A stretch of DNA of 64,000 nt from VAZQ01 sp963744275 (GCA_963744275.1 CAVUSX010000007.1:248001-312000); one strand, 5' to 3'. Shown: positions 19,276 through 30,522, numbered from the stretch's first letter. The notes: generated by a model not told the origin, from the letters alone. Program-made: numbers and translations.

Positions 19276-19961
19276 GCGCCGCTCCCCTCAAGATCCTGGT
19301 GATCGACGACGAGCCGCCCATCCGCAAGCTGTTGCGCATGGGCTTGTCCACCCAAGGCTACGAGGTGCTGGAAGCGTCGAACGGAAAGACCTCGCTCGAG
19401 CTCATGGGAAAGAAGCCCGATCTGGTCATCCTCGATCTCGGGCTTCCCGACATCGCGGGGCACGAATTGTTGCGGATGATCCGCGCGCGCGACGACAGCG
19501 TCCCGATCGTGGTTCTGTCCAGCCGCGGCGACGAAGCCGGCAAGGTGCAGGCGCTCGATCTCGGGGCCGACGACTACCTCACCAAGCCGTTCGGCATGGA
19601 CGAATTGCTCGCCCGCCTGCGCGCGGCGCTGCGCCATCAGCTGCAGGCGCACGGCGAGCGGCCGGTCTTTCGCCTCGGCGAGCTCACGGTCGACCTGGTG
19701 CGGCGCATCGTCAAGATCGGCGACAAGGACGTGAAGCTCTCGCCCAAGGAATACGAGCTGCTGCGCGTGCTGGTGCAGCATGCCGGCAAGGTGCTGACCC
19801 ACCGTTTCCTGCTCGGCGAATTGTGGGACGAGCTGACCGACGCGCAATATCTGCGCGTCTATGTGCGGCAGCTGCGGCAAAAGATCGAGGCCGATCCGGA
19901 GCGCCCGCAATACATATTGACGGAGACGGGAGTGGGGTATCGGTTGCGGGCGCCGGATTAA
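19272..19961 (+). CDS. kdpE: KDP operon response regulator KdpE
   Basis: 229 residues, GTG start at 19272 overlapping the kdpD stop (GTGA). The receiver domain has the acidic pair IDDEPPIRK and the phospho-acceptor Asp in VILDLGLPD, with the conserved Lys in YLTKPFG. The C-terminal OmpR/PhoB winged helix ends RVYVRQLRQKIE and TETGVGYRL. It activates kdpFABC under K+ limitation. With the FixK-type box upstream, the operon may integrate K+ and oxygen signals. Confidence 0.96.
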   Translation: MSAAPLKILVIDDEPPIRKLLRMGLSTQGYEVLEASNGKTSLELMGKKPDLVILDLGLPDIAGHELLRMIRARDDSVPIVVLSSRGDEAGKVQALDLGADDYLTKPFGMDELLARLRAALRHQLQAHGERPVFRLGELTVDLVRRIVKIGDKDVKLSPKEYELLRVLVQHAGKVLTHRFLLGELWDELTDAQYLRVYVRQLRQKIEADPERPQYILTETGVGYRLRAPD

Positions 19962-19983
19962 AGCGGCGGGACTTTCCTCCGCA

Positions 19984-20105
19984 CCGGTGTCATCGCCGGG
20001 CTTGTCCCGGCGATCCCGATAAGGGACGCACCGACGTGCCCATCTAAGCGAGATGGCCGGAACAAGCATGCCCTCGGACCCGATCCGAGGGTCCGGCCAT
20101 GACAG
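19984..20105. repeat. palindromic intergenic element between convergent genes
   Basis: Two hairpins. TCGCCGGG and CCCGGCGA pair at 19993-20013. A nested structure follows in which ATGGCCGGA (20053) pairs with TCCGGCCAT (20100) around CCCTCGGA and TCCGAGGG. It sits between convergent kdpE and the TctC gene, where it could stop transcription from both sides. It resembles the gccgggcttgtcccggc-type elements that are abundant in Bradyrhizobium relatives. Confidence 0.65.
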
Positions 20106-20114
20106 TCTGCACAC

Positions 20115-21095
20115 TCACTCGCCCTTGATGCCGGCCTCGCGGATGACCTTGCTCCATTTCACCGCTTCGGACTGCAGATAGTCCGACAGCTCTTCCGGCG
20201 TGCCGGCGATCGGCTCGAACAATTGCGGATCGAGGAAGTTCTTGCGCACCGCCGGATCGGCGAAGAAGCGGCGGACCTCGCCGTTGATCTCATCGACCAC
20301 CGGCCGCGGCGTGCCGGCGGGCGCGAACAGGCCGAACCAGGACACCGCCCGGTAGCCCGGAACCCCGCCTTCCGCCACGGTCGGAACATCGGGCAACAGC
20401 TTCATGCGCTCGGCGGAGCCAACGGCAAGGAAACGGACTTGGCCGGCGGCGGCGGGCTGCACCGCGCTCGCGGCGCTCACATACATGAGCTGGATGTGGC
20501 CGGCGATCACGTCGGTCATGGCGGGCGCCGCACCCTTGTAGTGAATGGGAACCATCCGGGTCCCGGTCAGCGTCTGGAGCAATTCCATGTTCAAATGCGC
20601 GGTCGAGCCGATCCCGTAGGTTCCGTAATTGAGCTCGCCCGGGTGTTGCTTGGCATAGGCGATCAGCTCCGGCACGCTGTGCACCGGCAGCGATGGATGC
20701 ACGATGAGACCGTGATTGATGAGCACGAGCCCCACGATCGGGGTGAAATCCTTGATGTCGTACGGCAGCTTGGCATAGAGGCTCGGATTGGCCACGAAGG
20801 TCACTTCCGGGCCGATCAGCAGCGTGTGGCCGTCGGGCGGCGCCTTGGCGACAAATTCGGCGGCGATGATGTTGTTGGCGCCGGCCCGGTTCTCGACGAT
20901 GGCCTGCTGGCCCCAGACCTGCGCGAAGCGCTGCGCCAGCATGCGCCCGAGCGTATCGGTCACGCCGCCGGGCGGCGCCGGCACCACGATGTTGATGACC
21001 TTGCTCGGGTAGGTTTGGGCTTGCGCCGAGGCGACGCCGGCGAGGAGGCCGATCGCGAGCAAGACACCAAGCGAACGTGCCGTCCAAACCGCCAT
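20115..21095 (-). CDS. tripartite tricarboxylate transporter substrate-binding protein (TctC/Bug family)
   Basis: 326 residues. The signal peptide ends SAQAQTYPSK. Bug-family signatures are present: PAPPGGVTDTLGRMLAQ, VENRAGANNIIAAEFVAK, PPDGHTLLIG and YGTYGIGSTAHLNMELL. These periplasmic proteins bind carboxylates or other small anions for a TctAB-type transporter. No TctA or TctB gene lies nearby, which is common for this expanded family. Ligand unknown. It converges on kdpE across a hairpin element. Confidence 0.92.
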   Translation of the reverse strand: MAVWTARSLGVLLAIGLLAGVASAQAQTYPSKVINIVVPAPPGGVTDTLGRMLAQRFAQVWGQQAIVENRAGANNIIAAEFVAKAPPDGHTLLIGPEVTFVANPSLYAKLPYDIKDFTPIVGLVLINHGLIVHPSLPVHSVPELIAYAKQHPGELNYGTYGIGSTAHLNMELLQTLTGTRMVPIHYKGAAPAMTDVIAGHIQLMYVSAASAVQPAAAGQVRFLAVGSAERMKLLPDVPTVAEGGVPGYRAVSWFGLFAPAGTPRPVVDEINGEVRRFFADPAVRKNFLDPQLFEPIAGTPEELSDYLQSEAVKWSKVIREAGIKGE

Positions 21096-21178
21096 GGCGT
21101 TGGCTTCTCTTGCGTGCCGCTTGAGTTGATTATTTCAGAAATAGGGCCGAAAGGAAACCGAGCAGGACGCAATCGCTT

Positions 21179-21301
21179 GTAGGGCGCAATCGCTTTATTG
21201 CGCCGGCAGCCTCTCCGGCGCGCAATGCCTTGCCCCGCGGCAGACGGCGCAATAAAGCGATTGCGCGGTACGCGCCTGCGCCCTACGCGCCTGCGCCCTA
21301 C
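21179..21301. repeat. GTAGGGCGCAAT-family palindromic repeat after prfB
   Basis: Left arm GTAGGGCGCAATCGC...ATTGCGCC at 21179-21204 and right arm GGCGCAATAAAGCGATTGCGC at 21246-21266, followed by two copies of CGCGCCTGCGCCCTAC. Each arm is itself a hairpin and the two arms are inverted. The edge (GTAGGGCGC on the minus strand) supplies the TAG stop of prfB at 21298-21300. Further copies lie at 32726-33043 and 33173-33240. Confidence 0.8.
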
Positions 21302-22429
21302 TCCACGTCCGCGACCTCGGCCGGGGCGCCGCCGAAGGCCTTCTGGGCCAGCGCCGCCTCCATGAACGGATCGAGGTCGCCGTCGAGCACGCCGCCGGTG
21401 TTGGAGGTCGAAACGCCGGTGCGCAGGTCCTTCACCATCTGGTAGGGCTGCAGCACATAGGAGCGGATCTGGTGACCGAAGCCGATATCGGTCTTGCCGG
21501 CGTTCTCGATGGCGGCCGCTTCCTCGCGCCGCTTCAGCTCGAGCTCGTAGAGGCGCGCGCGCAGCATCTGCCAGGCCTGGGCGCGATTGCGGTGCTGCGA
21601 GCGGTCGTTCTGGCAATAGACCACGATATTGGTCGGGATGTGGGTGAGGCGGATCGCCGATTCGGTCTTGTTGACGTGCTGGCCGCCGGCGCCGCTCGAG
21701 CGCAGCGTGTCGGTGCGCACGTCGGCTTCCTTGATGTCGACCACGATGCGGTCGTCGATGACCGGATAGGCCTTCACGCTCGCGAACGAGGTGTGCCGGC
21801 GCGCGTTCGAATCGAAGGGCGAGATGCGCACCAGCCGGTGCACGCCGTTCTCGGTCTTGAGCCAGCCATAGGCGTTGTGGCCCTTGACCTGGATGGTGGC
21901 CGACTTGATGCCGGCCTCCTCGCCTTCGGTCTCCTCCATGAACTCGACCTTGTAGCCGTGCTGCTCGGCCCAGCGCGTATACATGCGCAGCAGCATGTTG
22001 GCCCAATCCTGGCTCTCGGTGCCGCCGGCCCCGGCATGGACCTCGACATAGCAGTCGTTGGCGTCGGCCTCGCCGGAGAGCAGCGCCTCGAGCTCGCGGC
22101 GGGCGACCTCGGTCTTGAGCCGCTTGAGCGCCGCCTCGGCGTCGGCAATGACCTGCTTGTCCTTCTCGGCCTCGCCGAGCTCGATCATGGTGACCTGGTC
22201 GTCGAGATCCTGCTCGACGCGGCCGATGGCGGTGAGCTGGCTTTCGAGCGCGGTGCGCTCCTGCATCACGCGCTGGGCGCGCTGCTGGTCGTTCCAGAGA
22301 TTGGGATCCTCGGCCTCGCGGTTGAGCTCGGCGAGGCGTGTGCGCGCCCGGTCGACGTCAAAGATGCCTCCTCAGCAGCACGACCGACTGCTTGATCTCA
22401 TCGACGATATTCTGGATTTCCGCGCGCAT
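21298..22429 (-). CDS. prfB: peptide chain release factor 2, programmed +1 frameshift
   Basis: RF2 recognises UGA and UAA and hydrolyses peptidyl-tRNA. The start ATG at 22429 opens a 23-codon frame (MRAEIQNIVDEIKQ, then VLLRRHL) ending in an in-frame TGA at 22360-22358. The +1 frame continues with DVDRARTRLAELNRE and runs to the stop at 21298. The PCRF domain is followed by GSNARR-type elements, the catalytic SGAGGQHVN loop, and the C-terminal LDGDLDPFMEAAL. It is adjacent to PBP1A, amidase and rne, a gene order that I know from many Hyphomicrobiales. Confidence 0.96.
22358..22372 (-). promoter_or_regulatory. prfB: prfB programmed frameshift signal
   Basis: On the minus strand AGGAGG-CAT-CTT-TGA-C. 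An internal Shine-Dalgarno-like AGGAGG lies three bases before the slippery CTT, followed by the in-frame TGA and C. This is the same geometry as the textbook prfB autoregulatory site (AGGGGG-UAU-CUU-UGA-C). Low RF2 lets the ribosome slip +1 and make more RF2. Confidence 0.93.
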
Positions 22430-22529
22430 GACGTCTTCCGTTGGTGGCCGCGGGGACGCGGCGGCTTGAATAGGAACCTTGCATAGGAAGGAGTTGGCGA
22501 TCCGGCAAGCACAATTCAATCGCGCCGGA

Positions 22530-24994
22530 TCAATACAGCCCGCCGACCCCGCGCACCGCGCGATCGGCCTCCGGCGAGACCGTCAGCGGCCGGCCATCCG
22601 GATCGGTGACCCCGACCACCGAGTAGCTGTCGGGCGGCGCGGTGCCGGGCTTGAAGGCTTCGGTGATCACCTGCGAGGGCGGGTCGCCCGGGCCGGCGCG
22701 CATTCCGCTCTTCACATTGACGCGGACGAGCTTGATGCCGACCGGCGCCTGGAACGGGACGTTGGGCTTGTCGGCCAGGTACGACCTTCATGAAATCCCG
22801 GAAGATGGGGGCGGCGAGCGCGCCGCCGGTGGCGGTGTTCGAGATATGGCGCGGCTTGTCGTAGCCCATGAACACGCCGACCACGAGATCGGGCGAGAAG
22901 CCGATGAACCAGACGTCCTTCTCGTCGTTGGTGGTGCCGGTCTTGCCGGCAATGTGCTTGCCCAATTCCTTGATGCCGGAGGCCGCCGCGGTGCCGCGGA
23001 TCGGCACATCCTCCATGATCGAGGTGATCTGGTAGGCGGTCATGGGATCGATCACCCGCTCGCGCTTGTCCAGCAGGGTCGGCTCGTTCTGGTTCGTCCA
23101 CTTCGCGGCGTCGCAGCCGCGGCACTCGCGCTGGTCGTGCCGGTAGATGGTGCGGCCGTAGCGGTCCTGGATGCGATCGATCAGGGTCGGCTGGATCTTG
23201 CGGCCGCCGTTGTCGATCATTCCATAGGCGCCGACCATGCGCATGAGCGTGGTCTCGCCGGCGCCGAGCGCATAGGACAGATAGGGCGGCAGATTGTCGT
23301 AGACCCCGAAGCGCTTGGCATATTCGCCGATCAGCGGCATGCCGATGTCCTGCGCCAGGCGCACCGTCATCAGGTTGCGCGAATGCACGATGCCGGTGCG
23401 CAGCGTCGAGGGGCCGAGGTAGTTCTGCTCGTAGTTCTCCGGCCGCCAGATGCCGCTGCCGGTATCGATCTCCAGCGGCCCGTCGAGCACGATGCTCGAG
23501 GGCGTGTAGCCGTTGTCGAGCGCCGCCGAATAGACGATGGGCTTGAACGAGGAGCCCGGCTGGCGCAGCGCCTGGGTGGCGCGGTTGAACTGGCTCTGGT
23601 CGTAGGAGAAGCCGCCCACCATCGCCAATACGCGCCCCGTATAGGGGTCCATGGCCATGATGGCGCCCGAGATCTCGGGCACCTGGCGCAGGCGGTACTG
23701 GCCGTCCTTGCCGGCCACCGGCTCGACATAGACGACATCGCCGGCGCCGAGCACCTGGCTCACCTTGGTCACGTTCTTGACGGCGGGCGACTTCGCCCAT
23801 TTCACGGCGTCGAGCGCGACCGTCCCGGTCTCGCGCTCCTTGAGGACGGCGCCGACCGGATCGCGGCCGGGCTGCAGGCCGACGCGGGCCGCCTGATCGC
23901 CGGCGTCCAGCACCACCGCCAGCCGCCACGGCGCGACATCGGCCAAGGCCCTCACATCCGCGAGCTTGGCGCCCCACTCGCCGGCGGCGAGATCGAGCTT
24001 GGAGACGGCGCCGTGATAGCCTTGGGTCTCGTCGAACCGCACCAGGCCGTCGATCAGCGCCTTGCGCGCCACCAGCTGCAGCTTGGGATCGAGGGTGGTG
24101 CGCACCGACAGCCCGCCCTCGTAGAGCTTCTGCTCGGTGTAATTGTCGGCGATGTAGCGGCGCACCTCCTCGGCGAAATATTCGGCCGAGACGATGTGTG
24201 CCCCCGTGGCCCGCGTCGGGGTGACCTTGAGGGGATCCTTCTTGGCCTCCTCGGCCTGCTCGGCCGTGATGTAGTGATCCTCGGCCATGCGATCGATGAC
24301 GTAATTGCGGCGAATGACCGCTTCATCGTGGTGGCGGAACGGATTGTAGTTGTTGGGTCCCTTGGGCAGCGCCGCCAGGTAGGCGGCTTCCGGTATGGTC
24401 AGCTCGTGCACCGACTTGTCGAAATAGACCAGCGATGCCGCCGCCACCCCATAGGCGCCGGCGCCCAGATAGATCTCGTTGACGTAGAGCTCGAGAATCT
24501 TCTGCTTCGAGAACGTCCGCTCGATCTTCATGGCGAGCAGCGCCTCGCGAATCTTGCGGCTGAACTTCAATTCGTTGTTGAGCAGGAAGTTCTTGGCCAC
24601 TTGCTGGGTAATGGTGGAGGCGCCCTGGGGACGGCGGCCGCTGCCGTAATTCTCCAGGAAGGCCAGGCCCGCCCGCATGATGCCCTGGAAATCGATGCCA
24701 TTGTGCTCGTAGAAATTCTTGTCCTCGGCCGCCACGAAGGCGTTGGTGACGAGCTTGGGCACCGCCTGGATCGGGATATAGAGGCGCCGCTCGCGCGCAT
24801 ATTCGGCCAACAGCGAGCCGTCGGCGGCATGCACGCGCGTCATCACCGGGCGGCTCGTAGTTCTCCAGCTGGGAATAGTCGGGCAGATCCTTGGAGTAAT
24901 GCCACAGGAGACCGGCCACCGCGGCGACGCCGACCAGGAACACGATCGTTCCCGCCGTGAACAGGAAGCCCATGAAGCGCAGCAGTAATCTCAT
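22530..24994 (-). CDS. mrcA: penicillin-binding protein 1A (bifunctional transglycosylase/transpeptidase), two frame breaks
   Basis: About 820 codons from the ATG at 24994. An N-terminal membrane helix (FLFTAGTIVFLVGVAAVAGLL) leads into the glycosyltransferase domain (AAEDKNFYEHNGID, RRPQGASTITQQVAKN, KILELYVNEIYLG). An OB-like insert follows, then the transpeptidase domain with RQPGSSFKP (SxxK Ser), SRN (HSRNLM) and KTGTTND (KTG). It polymerises and cross-links peptidoglycan. One-base breaks occur near 24845 (between YEPP and VMTRVHAADGS) and near 22783 (between FMKVV and LADKPNVPF); each is repaired by removing one C. Two breaks in such a key enzyme argue for assembly errors. Confidence 0.9.
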
Positions 24995-25075
24995 CGCCGA
25001 TGTCCCATTGGCCGGCATTCCATGGGCCGAGGTCTCATTGGCCGATGTCTCATGGGCCGATGTCCCGTTGCCTGC
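24995..25075. repeat. imperfect direct repeats upstream of PBP1A
   Basis: Four to five imperfect copies of about 15-20 bases built on GGCCCATGAGACATC / GGCCAATGGGACATC (minus-strand sense) end at the PBP1A start codon. In one frame they would read as repeated RPM units. They occupy the ribosome-binding region, and no clear Shine-Dalgarno sequence is otherwise present. Confidence 0.6.
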
Positions 25076-25199
25076 GCCGCGCGAGCCGACCGAATCTGGC
25101 AGGTTTTTTCGCCTGCCGCCAGCACCCTCCCGGCCCCATGCATCCGTTTCAGTCGCGCCGTTTTATGTTGAAACTGAGGCCGCTTAGCCACCATGGCGC

Positions 25200-26523
25200 T
25201 CAATTCTGGCCGCTTGCGCGGCTGCTCCCGGCGAGCCTGGTGACGAAGAAGCGATCGATGGCCTGGGCGATCGAATCGGCGGTGTGCTCGCGCCAGTCGG
25301 CGGAGGTCAGGGATTTGAGGTCGGCCCGGTTGGAGACATAGCCGAGCTCGATCAGCACCGAGGGAATATCGGGCGCCTTGAGCACGCGGAAACCGGCCGA
25401 CTTGAGCGTGTTCTTGTGCATCCGGGTCGCGGTGCGCATGGATTCTATGAGCCCGTGCGCGAACTGCACCGAGAACGTCTTGGTCTCGCGCTGGGCGAGA
25501 TCGATCAAGATGTCGGCCACGTCGTTGGGCTGGTAGGTGAGATCGACGCCGGCGATCACATCCGCCCGGTTCTCGGTCTCGGCCAGCCGCGCGGCCTCCG
25601 AATCCGACGCCGTCTCCGACAGCGTATAGACGCTCGCCCCCTGCGCGTCCCCCTCGCCGCGCGGCAGCGCGTCGGCATGGATCGAGATGAACAGCGCGGC
25701 CTGCTGCGCGCGCGCAAACGCCACCCGATCGGCGAGCGCCACGAAGGTGTCGTCCGAACGGGTCATGACGACGTGGTACTTGCCGGCCTTCTCGATCTTG
25801 TCGCGCAACAGCAGGGCGAATTCGAGCACGATGGTCTTTTCCATCTCCCCGCTCGGCGCCTTGGTGCCGTTGTCGATGCCGCCGTGGCCCGGATCGAGCA
25901 CGATGACCGGGCGCGCATCGGTCTTGGGCTGCGGGCTTGGCCACGGGGGCTCGGTTCCCGCACCCGATTCTCGAGCGCCATGGTGCGCATGAACGCATCC
26001 CGGTCGACCGCGGAGAGATCGAGCACCAGCCGCGCCGGCTGATCCGCTGTGGCATCGAGCACGAAGGATTTGTCGACCCGGGCCGGCCGGGTGAGGTCGA
26101 TCACGATGCGCGAGCCGCCCGTCATCATCAGCCCGTAGCGGAACGCCTTGACCAGGCCGCGACCGCTCTCCCCGGTCTGTGGCGGCAACCGGAACACCAC
26201 CTGCGGCAGGTCGAGGATCACCCGATAGGGATCGGCGAGCGTGAAGGCGCGCAGCTCGATCTTCTGGCTGAAATCGACCACCATCCGGGTCTGCGTCTCG
26301 TCGCCGCCCAGGCGCACCTCGCTCGCCACCGGGAAATCCTTGAACGCATCGGCGGGCACACCGGTCGCGGCGGTGCGCTGGCCGTGACCGCAGGCGCCAG
26401 CGCCGCAGGCGCCAGCGTGGCGGCAGCGGGCGCAGCCGTCGCGTCGGCCGCCGCGGCCTCCCAGGGGATGCCGAGCAGGACCGCACCGACGAAGACCAGC
26501 AAGCTTGCCGCGCGGACAGACAT
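25200..26523 (-). CDS. amiC: N-acetylmuramoyl-L-alanine amidase with AMIN domain, two or more frame breaks
   Basis: Exported cell-wall amidase that splits daughter-cell peptidoglycan. ATG at 26523; the signal peptide is RAASLLVFVGAVLLGIPWEAAAA. An Ala/Pro linker precedes the AMIN targeting domain (RMVVDFSQKIELRAFTLADPYRVILDLP) and the amidase_3 domain. The catalytic motifs are LDPGHGGIDNG, EKTIVLE, SIHADALPRG and the late PSVLIELGYVSN. Frame breaks lie near 26385 (between signal/linker and AMIN) and 25930-25955 (between AMIN and amidase). The latter needs one deletion or two insertions beside a C-rich run. Gene order amidase-PBP1A-prfB supports the assignment. Confidence 0.86.
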
Positions 26524-27370
26524 CGAGTTCCGAGCCCTCCGGGCACCTCCTTAACCCATTAAGGGGGGCATAGTTAACCGCCACTTAAATGACTGCCGGA
26601 TCCGGTCCGCCCGGGCGCGGCGGCGGGGTGCCGCGCCGCGGCCGGAACCCCGACATTCGGGGCGGATTCCCACCGCAATCGGGTCGTCGGGCGCCCTCCT
26701 CTAGGACTTTGGTCACAACTGCGTGCGCAAGTGCCGGGATAAGCCCGCCCGCAACTTCACGCTGCTTGCCAATGCGCCGATGCGGCCGTAAGAAGGACTT
26801 GCTGATGGTTGAAAGTTCCGGTTGTGCCGCGTTTGGGCATCCGCCAGCCACTCAGGGATCGCTCTCCGACGACCATCGGGAGGAGACTTGAGCGGCAGCA
26901 GCGAGCCGTTGGTCACGCATTCGGCGTGACGGCGGCGAGCGATCAAAGCCGATGTCCTTGTAGAGCATGATCGGTGTCGCTTGCGGCTGGTGCCTCGCGG
27001 GTACCTCCTGCAGGTTCGATGGCAGCTTCTGCGAGCGATCGCAGCCGAGCTGCCCGCGACGACAGCCATCGGCCGAGAGAAGCTACGGCCGCGCCTCGAG
27101 CGCTGCCGCACCGCCACGGGCCGAAGGTCATGCTACGACCGCGCGTCGAGAGCCAAACCCATCGCAGCAGCATCGCGTCGCGCAGCGACGCCATGGGCCG
27201 CGTTTGCGCATTCCGCGCAAGCCCGGCCGCGCCCGCCGGGATGCTTTCACGTGCTGCGAAGGCCCTTCCATTCAACCGCAATCAGGCCGTTTCCTGGTCG
27301 CGCCGTTCCTCATTGCCCGCGAGGCGACGATGGGCGGCCGCGTGCCGGCGTGCCATCACGAGATTCTTCC
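26524..27370. other. long region between the amidase and rne, candidate rne 5' leader
   Basis: 847 bases between divergent genes, without convincing coding sequence. It includes many CGATCG/CGAGCG-rich stretches that could fold. Enterobacterial rne has a long 5' untranslated leader through which RNase E represses its own mRNA. A comparable leader here is plausible but unproven. No known RNA motif was recognised. Confidence 0.35.
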
Positions 27371-30300
27371 ATGCCCAACAAAATGCTGATCGATGCGACC
27401 CACCCGGAAGAGACCCGCGTGGTCGTTCTGCGTGGCAACCGCGTCGAGGAATTCGACTTCGAGTTCGCCAACCGTAAACAACTTCGCGGCAACATCTATC
27501 TCGCCAAGGTGACGCGCGTCGAGCCGTCGCTGCAGGCCGCCTTCGTGGATTACGGCGGCAACCGCCACGGCTTTCTGGCCTTCGGCGAAATCCACCCCGA
27601 CTACTATCAAATCCCGGTCGCCGACCGGCAGGCGCTGATCGACGAGGAGGAGCGCGCCGCGCGCGCCGCCGAGGTCGAGGCCGACAATCGCGCCGGCCGC
27701 CGCGCCCACCGCGAGCGGCGCTCCAGCCGCCCGCGCGACGAGATCAAGAGCGCCCCGGTCGAGTCCCACGGCGAGGCCACCCACGACGACCACGCCTATG
27801 GCGACCACGCCCACGGCGACTCGCATGACGAAGCGGACCACCGTGAAGCGGCTGCGGACGACACCGCCGCCATGGCGGCGGCTTCCGAGGTGATGGCACC
27901 GCCGGCCGATGATGCCGGCGATCACGACCCATCGGATGCGCGCGAGCGGCGCGACGCGCCGGAGGGCTGCCCAGGAGGCGCCGAGCCACGGCCGCTCCTA
28001 CGAGCAGCCGATGGGCGGCGAGCACGCCGATGCCGGCGGCGAGACCCCGATGGAGCTCGACCTGATCGCCTCGAGCGCCGCGGCCGAGCCCGTTCCGGGA
28101 AGCGCCGAGGAACGCGCGGAGGCGGCCGAGAGCGCCGCGGCCGACGAATCCGCGGCCGCAGCCCCGCCCGAGCACGGCGCCGGCGAGGACAACGTCACCG
28201 AGATCAACGGCGCCGGCGGCGAGGAGGAAGCGGTCGAATCGGTCGGCGGCGCCGACGCGATGGAGGAAGTGCCCGAGCGCATGTCGCGCATGCGGCGGCA
28301 ATACAAGATCCAAGAGGTGATCAAGCGCCGCCAGGTGATGCTGGTGCAGGTGGTCAAGGAGGAGCGCGGCACCAAGGGCGCGGCGCTCACCACCTATCTG
28401 TCGCTGGCCGGCCGCTATTCGGTGCTGATGCCCAATACCGCGCGCGGCGGCGGCATCAGCCGCAAGATCACCGATTCGGTCGACCGCAAGCGTCTCAAGG
28501 AGGTGGCCCAGGAGCTCGAGGTGCCGGAAGGCATGGGCGTGATCCTGCGCACCGCCGGCGCCAGCCGCACCAAGACCGAGATCAAGCGCGACTTCGAGTA
28601 TCTGCTGCGGCTGTGGGAGACGGTGCGCGATCTCACGTTGAAATCCACCGCCCCCATGCTGGTCTACGAGGAAGGCTCGCTGGTCAAGCGCTCGATCCGC
28701 GATCTCTACAACAAGGACATCGACGAGGTGCTGGTCGCCGGCCCCGAGGCCTACCGGGACGCGCGCGATTTCATGCGCATGCTGATGCCCAGCCACGCCA
28801 AGAACGTGAAGCCTTATACCGACAACGTGCCGATGTTCGGCCGCTTCGGGATCGAGAGCCAGCTCGACGCCATGTTCCAGCCGGTGGTGCAGCTGCGCTC
28901 CGGCGGCTACATCGTGATCAACCAGGCCGAGGCGCTGGTCGCCATCGACGTCAACTCGGGCCGCGCCACCCGCGAGCACCATATCGAGGATACCGCGCTC
29001 AAGACCAATATGGAGGCCGCCGAGGAGGTCGCCCGCCAGCTGCGCTTGCGCGATCTCGCCGGCCTGATCGTCATCGACTACATCGACATGGACGAGAAGC
29101 GCAACAACCGCACGGTCGAGCGCCGGCTGAAGGAGGCCCTCAAGCACGACCGCGCCCGCATCCAGGTCGGGCACATCTCGCACTTCGGCCTCCTGGAGAT
29201 GTCGCGCCAGCGCATCCGCTCGAGCGTGCTGGAGAGCTCGACCGAGAAATGCCCGCATTGCGGCGGTACCGGCCATGTGCGCTCGGTCTCCTCGGTCGCC
29301 CTGCAGCTCTTGCGCGCCATCGAGGAAATGCTGCTCAAGGGCGCCACCCACAATCTCATCGTGCGCACCCGCACCGAGACCGCGCTCTATCTGCTCAACA
29401 ACAAGCGCGCCCATCTGCGCGAGCTCGAGGAGCGCTTTCAGCTCCTGATCACGGTGAATGCCGACCCCACGGTAGCGGGCCAGGTCTCCTACGTGATCGA
29501 GAAGGGCGAGCAGGTCCACAGCATCGAGCAGGCCAAGGCGCTGGTGGCCGTGCGGCCCACCACCATCGCTCCGGTCATCGAGGAGGACGAGGACGAGGCG
29601 GCGGAGGATTTCGACGAGGAGGTGTCCGGGAACGTCGAGGAGATCGGCGAGGCCGCCGAGCCCGGCGAGGACGAGCACGAGCACGAGGAAGCCGGCAACG
29701 GGCAGGCGGCCGAGAGCGCGCCGGGCGAAGGCGAGCGCAATGGACGCAAGCGCAGGCGCCGGCGGCGCGGGCGGCGCGGCACCGAGGGCCGCGAAGGCGA
29801 AGCGCCGGCGCCCGAGAACGGCGCCGGAGCGGTCGCGGCCCGCGAAGTCGCGGCGCACGGCGACGATGAGCGCGAGCCGCCGGTTGGCGGCAGCGACGCC
29901 GAGGCCGAGACGGAATTCGGCGGACCCGAGGCGGCGGGCGAATCGCAAGCCGATGGCGAGAAGCGGCGGCGGCGGCGCGGACGCCGCGGCGGCCGGCGCA
30001 GTCGCCACGGCCGCGACGGCGAGGCGCTGCCGCAGTCGTCCGATTCCGCCCCGCAATTGGCGGAAGACGGCATGCACCATGGCGAGGCACGGGAGAGCGA
30101 GCCGGAGCCGCGCGATCTGGTGCATCCGGAGATGATGGAGCAAGAGATGCTGCAGCATGCGCCGCAGCCCAGCCGCGAACGCGCGGATGAGCAGCCCAAC
30201 GCCTATCAGCGCGACGATGGTGAGCCGAGCGTCGAGCGCGCCCAGCCCGAGCCGGCGCCGTATCGCGAGCCAGCGGCCGCATCGTCAGCGCCGGTCCCGC

Positions 30301-30522
30301 CCGAAAGCGCGGCGCCGACGCCGCGGCGCGGCTCTACGGTGCGCGAGCCGGCTACCGACCGCCTTCAATTTCGGCGGCGAGGCCAGCACCCCGGCGCCGC
30401 TCGCACGTGTGCAATCCGAGCCGCCGGAGCAACCGGCGCCTGCCGGCAGCAGCGAGAGCGAGGACGCCGCCCAGCCACGGCGCGCCGGCTGGTGGAGGAA
30501 GCGCGTGCTCGGCAAGGGATGA
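27371..30522 (+). CDS. rne: ribonuclease E, two frame breaks
   Basis: Endoribonuclease core of the mRNA degradosome, about 1050 codons. ATG at 27371 (MPNKMLIDATHPEETRVVV). The S1 domain is split by an insertion rich in His/Asp/Glu (HDDHAYGDHAHGD) and Ala/Glu. The 5'-sensor and DNase-like parts follow with the catalytic Asp residues (VAIDVNSGRATRE, VIDYIDMDEKRN). The Zn-link is CPHCGGTGHVR. The C-terminal half is disordered, with Arg-rich patches (RKRRRRRRGRRG, KRRRRRRGRRGGRR) and ends RRAGWWRKRVLGKG, a conserved-looking tail. Breaks lie near 27960 in the insertion and near 30350 in the tail; stop at 30522. Confidence 0.9.

Noticed and set aside
27371..30522. rne, PBP1A, amidase and others as genuine pseudogenes or phase-variable genes
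   Set aside because: The breaks are single-base, many of them in homopolymers, with intact coding on both sides, occur in essential genes and in many genes at once. Assembly error is simpler.
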